DNA of 64,000 nt from Actinomycetes bacterium (GTDB lineage: Bacteria > Actinomycetota > Acidimicrobiia > IMCC26256 > JANYLB01), in NCBI GenBank assembly GCA_025363815.1, contig JANYLB010000036.1:62001-126000 (forward strand), given 5' to 3'. Under the pieces are notes generated by a model. That model made no database searches and was not told the DNA's origin. It was given only the letters and a program-made list of their open reading frames with translations. Below are positions 58,712 through 64,000 of this stretch, one piece after another. How positions within the stretch are numbered: the stretch's first letter is position 1; the number at the start of each line of letters is the position of its first letter. A program made the position numbers and the translations under genes.

Positions 58712-60106
58712 GTGTCGAGCGACAGCAGCAGGCCGAACATCGTGCTGATCCTCGCCGACGATATGGGCTACGGAGATTTCGGGTTCTGCAACGACGGTCG
58801 CTCGCAAACCCCCGCGATCGATCATCTAGCCGGCGAAGGCACCTGTCTTGCTCAGCACTACTCGGCGTCACCGGTCTGCGCCCCTGCCCGGGCGTCGATC
58901 CTGACCGGCCGATATCCCCACCGAACCGGCGCGATCGACACATTGGAGGGCCGGGGCCTTGACCGCATCGGTTTGGGCGAGCGGACGATCGCCGACCTCC
59001 TGGGTGCCGGCGGCTATGCGACGGGTTTGGTGGGGAAGTGGCACAACGGCGCGCTCGACGAGCGCTTCCACCCGACGCGGCGCGGCTTCGACGAGTTCGC
59101 GGGCTTCATCGGCGGATGGCAGCGCTACTGGGACTGGACCATCGAACGCGAAGGCGCCCGACTAGAGGCCGACGGCCGGTATCTCACCGACGTGCTCACC
59201 GATGAGGCCGTGGCGTTCCTCGGCCGTCATCGCCGCGAGCCGTTCTTTCTCCATCTCGCCTACAGCGCTCCGCACTTCCCGCTCGAGGCCCCCGATGCCG
59301 ACATCGAGGTGTTCCTCGACGCCGATAGGTTCACGACCGCGGTGAGTCGGATCTACGCCATGGTCCGGTCGATGGACCGGGGGATCGGCGTGGTCCTCGA
59401 CGCGCTCGACCGGCTCGGTCTCGCCGAGAACACTCTCGTGCTCGTATCGAGCGACAACGGCCCGCAGATGACGGGCGAGGGTGACGAGTCCACGGTGCGT
59501 TTCAACTGTCAGTACCGCGGGGCAAAGGGTCTCGTGTCTGAGGGCGGGATCCGACTCCCGATGATCCTGAGTTGGCCGGCTGGTCTGCCCGGTCGTCGTG
59601 AGATCGACGACCTCGTTCACTTCACCGACTGGCTGCCGACGTTGCTGAGCGCCGCAGGGGTGACGGTGCCACCCGAGCTCGGCCTCGACGGGGTGAACGT
59701 GCTGCCGCTGCTCCAAGGGGTCCCGATGGAGGTGCCTCCGGTCCGGTTCTGGCAGTGGAACCGCTACACCCCGGTCGGGAAGAGCAACGCGGCAATGCGC
59801 GACGGCCCCTGGAAGCTGGTCCGACCCGCGATCGCGGCGACGATGGAGGTCGCGCCCGGTGATCTCATGATCGACGCCGCGCTAAAGATCACCCCCGGCG
59901 CGTTCACCGAGATAAGCACCGGTCCCGAACCGGAGCGCGATGTCTCGGTGGCCGGCCCGGCGCAGCTCTTCGACCTGGCGAACGACCCATTCGAAGAGAA
60001 CGATCTCGGCGCAGCTGAGCCCGCCCGCGTCGTCCGCATGACGACGGAGCTCGAGGCGTGGTTCGCATCGGTCGAGGCCGACCGGTCGCGCGCCGTGGTC
60101 GGCTGA
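58712..60106 (+). CDS. Sulfatase (type I, formylglycine-dependent)
   Basis: 464 residues from GTG 58712 (upstream residues are outside the fold). NIVLILADDMGYGDFG gives the first metal-binding Asp pair (16-17). The formylglycine motif CAPARASILTGR has Cys56-x-Pro-x-Arg60, and GKWHNG plus SSDNGPQ supply further active-site residues. Cytoplasmic, since no signal peptide is apparent. It hydrolyses a sulfate ester after maturation by a formylglycine-generating enzyme that is not in the window. Close to a sulfotransferase. Confidence 0.9.
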   Translation: MSSDSSRPNIVLILADDMGYGDFGFCNDGRSQTPAIDHLAGEGTCLAQHYSASPVCAPARASILTGRYPHRTGAIDTLEGRGLDRIGLGERTIADLLGAGGYATGLVGKWHNGALDERFHPTRRGFDEFAGFIGGWQRYWDWTIEREGARLEADGRYLTDVLTDEAVAFLGRHRREPFFLHLAYSAPHFPLEAPDADIEVFLDADRFTTAVSRIYAMVRSMDRGIGVVLDALDRLGLAENTLVLVSSDNGPQMTGEGDESTVRFNCQYRGAKGLVSEGGIRLPMILSWPAGLPGRREIDDLVHFTDWLPTLLSAAGVTVPPELGLDGVNVLPLLQGVPMEVPPVRFWQWNRYTPVGKSNAAMRDGPWKLVRPAIAATMEVAPGDLMIDAALKITPGAFTEISTGPEPERDVSVAGPAQLFDLANDPFEENDLGAAEPARVVRMTTELEAWFASVEADRSRAVVG

Positions 60107-60119
60107 TCTCGAGCCTGAC

Positions 60120-61025
60120 TCAGCTCTTCTTGTCGTTGCCGAACATGTCGGAGTTCGGGCGAGCATCGGCCAGCAGCTTGCGCACCACTTCGTCGACCTT
60201 GGTCGGGTCGTCGATGGCCGGCGCGGTCGGGCCCCGGTGCCAGCTTTCGGCGACCGCGAGGTATGCACCCGAAGCCTCGAAGACGCGACCCGTGACACCG
60301 GCCGACTGGCTCGACGCGAGCCACGTTGCCAGCGGCGCGATCCAACGCGGGTCCATCGCGGCCTTGGTCTTCTCGTCGGCACCACCCAACCCGAGGTCCT
60401 CGGTGAGGCGGGTGAGAGCGGTCGGCGCTATCGCGTTGACCATGACGCCGTAACGCTCGAGCTCCATGGCCGCGATGATCGAGAAGCTCGCGATCCCGGC
60501 CTTCGCCGCGCCGTAGTTCGTCTGGCCGGCGTTTCCGTAAATGCCCGACGGTGATGTGGTGTTGATGATGCGGGCGTCGTTCGTCTCGCCGGACTTTGAA
60601 CGCTCACGCCAGTACGCGGCGGCGAAGCGGGAGACACCGAACGTGCCCTTCAGGTGCACCTTGATGACGGCGTCCCACTCTTCCTCGGTCATGTTCACGA
60701 GCATGCGGTCGCGCAGGATGCCTGCGTTGTTGATGATCGCGTCGAGCCCGCCGTAGGTGTCAATAGCCTGCTTGACGACCGATCCCGCGCCATCCCAGCT
60801 CGAGATGTCGTCGCCGTTGGCCACCGCCTGGCCACCGAACTCCGCGATCTCCGCCACGACATCGTGAGCAGGGCCTCCGTCGTGTCCGGTGCCGTCACGG
60901 CTACCGCCGACATCATTGACCACGACCTTGGCGCCTTCGCCCGCGAGCATCAGCGCGTACTCGCGCCCGATCCCCCGACCGGCGCCGGTCACCACTACGA
61001 CTCGTCCCTCGCACATGTCAGCCAT
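60120..61025 (-). CDS. SDR family oxidoreductase (multifunctional-enzyme-2/HSD17B4-like)
   Basis: 301 residues. TGAGRGIGREYALMLA cofactor loop, NDVGGSRDG, a distinctive GPAHDVVAEIAEFGGQAVANG, NNAGILRDRML, catalytic Ser in INTTSPSGIYGN, and TNYGAAKAGI. This is the sub-group of peroxisomal MFE-2-type 3-hydroxyacyl-CoA dehydrogenases. The extra C-terminal segment of about 60 residues (FEASGAYLAVAESWHRG) is typical of that group. It lies 127 nt downstream of the fatty-acyl-reductase-like gene, with a structured element between them. Confidence 0.88.
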   Translation of the reverse strand: MADMCEGRVVVVTGAGRGIGREYALMLAGEGAKVVVNDVGGSRDGTGHDGGPAHDVVAEIAEFGGQAVANGDDISSWDGAGSVVKQAIDTYGGLDAIINNAGILRDRMLVNMTEEEWDAVIKVHLKGTFGVSRFAAAYWRERSKSGETNDARIINTTSPSGIYGNAGQTNYGAAKAGIASFSIIAAMELERYGVMVNAIAPTALTRLTEDLGLGGADEKTKAAMDPRWIAPLATWLASSQSAGVTGRVFEASGAYLAVAESWHRGPTAPAIDDPTKVDEVVRKLLADARPNSDMFGNDKKS

Positions 61026-61093
61026 GGGGCCTATCTCTAGCAGCGGACACCCGCTCGTGGCGACCCAGGGCGGTAGCTGGCGCAGACCAACCG

Positions 61094-61142
61094 GTTCTGG
61101 TCAGGATCCTGCCGGTTCCGGCGGGGAGAACCTGACCAGAAC
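61094..61142. other. Nested inverted repeats between two minus-strand genes
   Basis: Outer arms gttctggtcagg (61094-61105) and cctgaccagaac (61131-61142) are perfect 12-bp complements. Within the 25-nt loop, gccgg-tt-ccggc (61111-61122) forms a second short stem. It probably works as a terminator for the upstream gene or as a structured RNA; no U-tract follows. Confidence 0.6.
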
Positions 61143-61152
61143 GGATAGTGGT

Positions 61153-62310
61153 TCAGGCCTCGGCGCCGTCGACGGCCGGATTGCCCGGCTTCGGACGCCC
61201 CGCGCCCCGCTTCTGCTCCAGGTGCACGATGCTGAGCGTGGCGAGGTCGTCGTCGCTGATGCGAATGGCATCGGGCGGGTCAGCACCATCGCGCGCTCGG
61301 ATGAAGTTCTTGTCGTTGCGCAGGTAAGGCCGGTAGAAGTCGAGTGCGTGGTCGAGCAGCCTGTCGTACTCGCCGAGGAGCTCGCGATCTTCGACGAGAT
61401 CGAGACGCAACCGGTCGATTGCACTCTCTGGTCCGACGCGCGCCCGCTCGATGGTGATCGGGAACGGGTTGGTGAGATGGAAGTAGCGCCCGTCGGCTCG
61501 GGCGTCGTCGGCCAGCGTGACCGCTTCCTCCACCAACACATCTATGGGTACGAGGTTGAGCGATGAATTCGGCTCCACGAGGAGCTTGACCCGGTGAGAA
61601 TCCAGGTAGCCGACCTGCTTGCGCTCCACCACCCGACAGAACCGCTCCAACCCGGCCAGGAAGCCGTAGTACCCGCTGTCAGAGCTCGAACGGTAGGTGG
61701 AGAGGGTTCCGACCACGATCGACGGACGCATGATGCGAACCCGAGCGAAGCGAGTGGCGTTCGCGACAACGACGTCTTCGCCCTGTCGCTTCGACGCCTC
61801 GTACCAGTTGTTCGGCTCGAACTCCGGGTCGTACGGCTCCTCGTGCACATCACCGACCTTGGCCCCGGCGACGTAGGCGGTGCTGATGTGGTTGAGCTCC
61901 GGAATGCCGAGTCCGGCGACGGTTTCGACGAGATTGGTAGTGCCACCGACGTTCGTGGCGACGATCTCGCCCTTGTGCTTGTCCTCGTAACGCAGCGACG
62001 CGGCGCTGTGCCAGACCTCGTCGGGCTGATTCGACTCGAGTTGGCTCCGATCCTCAGGCGTGAGTCCGAGACCCGGCGCTCCGATGTCGCCGGCCAGAGG
62101 CACGAGGCGATGGAGCTGTTCGTCGAGCCCGCCCTCGATCCCGGCGGCGTCGGCCGCGGCCCGCACCGCGGCGTGGAGCCGGGCGGTGATATCGCCCCGA
62201 GGTCGCACGAGGCAGTAGACGCGCTCGCGATCCGAGCGCAGCAGCTCGACCGCCAGACTGCTGCCGAGGAACCCCGTGGCGCCCGTGAGCAGTGCGATGC
62301 GTGAGGCCAT
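61153..62310 (-). CDS. Fatty acyl-CoA/thioester reductase-like extended SDR (NAD_binding_4)
   Basis: 385 residues. Rossmann loop LLTGATGFLGSSLA, YCLVRPRGD, WHSAASLRYEDKHKGEI, HISTAYVAGAKVG with the catalytic Ser/Thr, and NNWYEASKRQGEDVV with Tyr and Lys. These are the NAD_binding_4 features of fatty acyl-CoA reductases and carboxylic-acid reductase R domains. The C-terminal ALDFYRPYLRNDKNF recalls the end of stand-alone reductases. It may reduce acyl-CoA to fatty alcohol. Divergent from the acyltransferase/ADPS fusion with 111 nt between starts, suggesting a shared pathway. Confidence 0.78.
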   Translation of the reverse strand: MASRIALLTGATGFLGSSLAVELLRSDRERVYCLVRPRGDITARLHAAVRAAADAAGIEGGLDEQLHRLVPLAGDIGAPGLGLTPEDRSQLESNQPDEVWHSAASLRYEDKHKGEIVATNVGGTTNLVETVAGLGIPELNHISTAYVAGAKVGDVHEEPYDPEFEPNNWYEASKRQGEDVVVANATRFARVRIMRPSIVVGTLSTYRSSSDSGYYGFLAGLERFCRVVERKQVGYLDSHRVKLLVEPNSSLNLVPIDVLVEEAVTLADDARADGRYFHLTNPFPITIERARVGPESAIDRLRLDLVEDRELLGEYDRLLDHALDFYRPYLRNDKNFIRARDGADPPDAIRISDDDLATLSIVHLEQKRGAGRPKPGNPAVDGAEA

Positions 62311-62421
62311 TGGTCACCAGTCGGGGGGTCGGAAGCCCACGAACCTACCGCCGGACCGTGGCGAGCCCCCCATTCCGAGGGTGCTGGCGGTGTCTTGCCC
62401 GGGCATGGAAGCCTGTCTCCG
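62311..62421. promoter_or_regulatory. Shared divergent promoter region of the putative ether-lipid genes
   Basis: 111 nt separate the start codons of the reductase (minus) and the fusion gene (plus). Both promoters must lie here; I see no clear -35/-10 pair or palindrome. The purine stretch agggtgctgg and short hairpins are not convincing operators. Confidence 0.4.
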
Positions 62422-64000
62422 ATGACACAAGGCGCTGACGAGGAAGGAAATCGATCAGAGACGGCGGATCGGCCCTCCATTCCCCAGCGAGCGGTAGCCA
62501 TTGGGTTCGAGGTCTTCGCCCGCGCCACCTTCCGTACCCACATCACTCTCGCCGTGCGAGGGCGGGAGAAGCTCCCGTCCGGCGGGTTGGTAGTGGTGAG
62601 CAATCATTCGTCACATCTCGATGCCATCGTCTTGATGCATGTTTGCGGCGGGCCGTTCCGGCGTTTTCACCTGGCAGCGGCGGGCGACTACTTCTTCGGG
62701 TCGGCGATGGCCGAGGCGGCCGGGCGTAAGCCGTCACGGTTCGGCGCGCTGTTGCGTACCGCGCTTCGGCTCGAGCCGATGCCGGTCCGACAACTGGGCG
62801 AGACGCCGGAACGACGAGGCGCTCGTCAACGGGCGTTTGCGAGCCTCGCGGCCTCGTGTCGGGGAGGCGACGTCGTGGTGTTCTTCCCCGAGGGAGGCCG
62901 TTCGCCCGACGGCTTGATCCGACGGTTCCGCAACGGGATCGACGAGCTGAGCGCGCAGTTCGACGGCCCGATCGTGCCCATGCACATTGATGGCGCGTAC
63001 GCGTTGTGGCCCAAGGGCAAACGGTGGTCGCGCAGGGGCACGGTGACCGTGACGATCGGCGATCCGATCATCCCTGGCGCGAACGTGGCCGACGTCGACG
63101 GCGTGAAGCGACCACGATTGGCGAAGAGGCTCGAAGCAGAGGTGCGCAGACTGGCAGGCGACCCGACCGGTGAGGAGCAATCGATGGTGCAGCACATGAA
63201 GTGGTGGGGTTGGGGCGACGAGCAGGTGATGTTCACCCACGAGGACAAGCCCGACCTCGCGCCGTTCGTGCGCGAGAAGCTCGGGATCGATCTCGACGGT
63301 CCGAGAGAACAGGTCATCGACTTCGAAGAGCTCTCGATCGATGCTCCGGTCGTCAACGAGGTGTTCAGCGCGGCGCTCGCGAGCGTGTTGCGTGCCGAAC
63401 AGATCACCTCCGATCCGATGGAACGGTTGGTGCACACCTACGGCAAGAGCGTGCGCGATCTCCTGCGCGTTCGTCGTGGCGATCTCGGTCGGTTGCCCGA
63501 CGTGATTGTCTACCCCGGCACCGAAGACGACGTAGTCGCGATCATGTCGACGGCATTGGCCTACGACGTCGTCGTCATTCCGTTCGGCGGTGGCACCAAC
63601 ATCTCCGAGAGTCTCGAGCCGCCCCGCGACGAGCAACGATTCGTTCTCTCGGTCGACATGCGGAAGATGGAAGCCGTGATCGAGATCGATGACGTCGCGC
63701 GAACGGCGCGGGTGCAGGCGGGGGTCCTCGGACCGCGGCTTGAAGAGCAGCTGAACGCGAAGGGCTGGACCCTCGGACACTTCCCGGACAGCTTCACCTA
63801 CTCGACGCTAGGTGGGTGGATCGCGACCCGTTCGTCGGGAATGCAGTCCGACAAGTACGGCGACATCGCCGATATCACTCAGGCGCTGCGCGCGGTAACG
63901 CCCGCCGGCGTGCTCGTGACCCGGGCCGTGCCGTCAAAGTCGACTGGTCCCGACGTCAACCAGATGTTGCTCGGCAGCGAAGGACGCCTGGGGATCATCA
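62422..64000 (+). CDS. Fusion: PlsC-type acyltransferase + alkyl-dihydroxyacetonephosphate synthase (3' truncated)
   Basis: One uninterrupted frame from ATG 62422 to the window end (526 codons). Residues about 25-245 are a PlsC/GNPAT-type acyltransferase: NHSSHLDA with HX4D at His62-Asp67, FFPEGGRSPDG near 154-164, and PIVPMHIDGAY. From about residue 255 (MVQHMKWWGWGDEQVMF) begins an alkyl-DHAP synthase: ERLVHTYGKSVRDLLRVRRG, a PP-loop FAD domain LPDVIVYPGTEDDVVAI with IPFGGGTNISE, and GHFPDSFTYSTLGGWIATRS. I checked the linker region 63100-63200 for stops and found none. It probably makes acyl-DHAP and then exchanges the acyl for an alkyl group. Confidence 0.85.
   Translation, partial: MTQGADEEGNRSETADRPSIPQRAVAIGFEVFARATFRTHITLAVRGREKLPSGGLVVVSNHSSHLDAIVLMHVCGGPFRRFHLAAAGDYFFGSAMAEAAGRKPSRFGALLRTALRLEPMPVRQLGETPERRGARQRAFASLAASCRGGDVVVFFPEGGRSPDGLIRRFRNGIDELSAQFDGPIVPMHIDGAYALWPKGKRWSRRGTVTVTIGDPIIPGANVADVDGVKRPRLAKRLEAEVRRLAGDPTGEEQSMVQHMKWWGWGDEQVMFTHEDKPDLAPFVREKLGIDLDGPREQVIDFEELSIDAPVVNEVFSAALASVLRAEQITSDPMERLVHTYGKSVRDLLRVRRGDLGRLPDVIVYPGTEDDVVAIMSTALAYDVVVIPFGGGTNISESLEPPRDEQRFVLSVDMRKMEAVIEIDDVARTARVQAGVLGPRLEEQLNAKGWTLGHFPDSFTYSTLGGWIATRSSGMQSDKYGDIADITQALRAVTPAGVLVTRAVPSKSTGPDVNQMLLGSEGRLGII

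Overview
The window is GC-rich, gene-dense DNA with short intergenic gaps, many GTG starts and many 4-nt ATGA/GTGA gene overlaps. The gene content (three P450s, acyl-CoA ligases, several SDRs, an F420-type LLM oxidoreductase, DUF222/HNH endonuclease, LPXTG protein, MurJ, stand-alone LigD polymerase, many amidohydrolases) points to a free-living high-GC actinobacterium, perhaps Acidimicrobiia. That placement is inferred from gene families, not from a marker gene. I see no rRNA, tRNA, CRISPR array, insertion sequence or prophage.

Layout. 1-2411: end of a MacB/LolD-type ABC exporter operon with a lipoprotein. 2380-5887 (minus): five genes (GT2 glycosyltransferase, DUF2064 transferase, methyltransferase, membrane-anchored molybdopterin oxidoreductase, small membrane protein). 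Divergent from them (6070-9100) is a response regulator, histidine kinase and zinc-ribbon-containing NAD-epimerase operon. 9317-10258: secreted DUF5666 protein. 10330-15013: P450, acyl-CoA ligase, a decayed DJ-1/PfpI gene, SDR and carboxymuconolactone-decarboxylase-like gene. 15089-22618: LigD-type polymerase, hydrolase, adenine deaminase, SRPBCC protein, DEAD-box helicase, GNAT, class III aminotransferase. 22756-32260: amidohydrolases around a polar amino acid ABC transporter and a four-gene operon encoding a UGSC-family (Cys form) redox protein, an unknown 350-aa partner, a small NifU-like protein and a MarR regulator. 32289-41820: SDR, P450s, alcohol dehydrogenase, carboxyltransferase, phosphotransferase and unknowns, typical of lipid, steroid or xenobiotic metabolism. 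41817-45523: RelE toxin, Phd-type antitoxin and HsdM methyltransferase in one operon with no HsdS or HsdR, next to a frameshifted HNH endonuclease and a TetR remnant. 45492-49022: DMF-amidase-like protein, hydrolase, LLM oxidoreductase. 49328-53397: MurJ coupled to an alkaline-phosphatase-fold membrane protein. 53350-61025: sulfotransferase, PLP decarboxylase, aldo/keto reductase, LPXTG protein, acyl-CoA ligase, sulfatase, SDR. 61153-64000: a fatty-acyl-reductase-like SDR divergent from a fused PlsC acyltransferase plus alkyl-DHAP synthase.

The strongest candidates for something not well described are (i) the 61153-64000 pair, which would place the three peroxisome-type ether-lipid activities (fatty alcohol supply, DHAP acylation, alkyl exchange) in two divergent genes, one of them a two-enzyme fusion; (ii) the UGSC operon with its own probably leaderless, operator-bearing promoter; and (iii) the toxin-antitoxin-HsdM operon. 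The 2380-9100 region is a fourth coherent module of unknown purpose, probably acting at the cell envelope.
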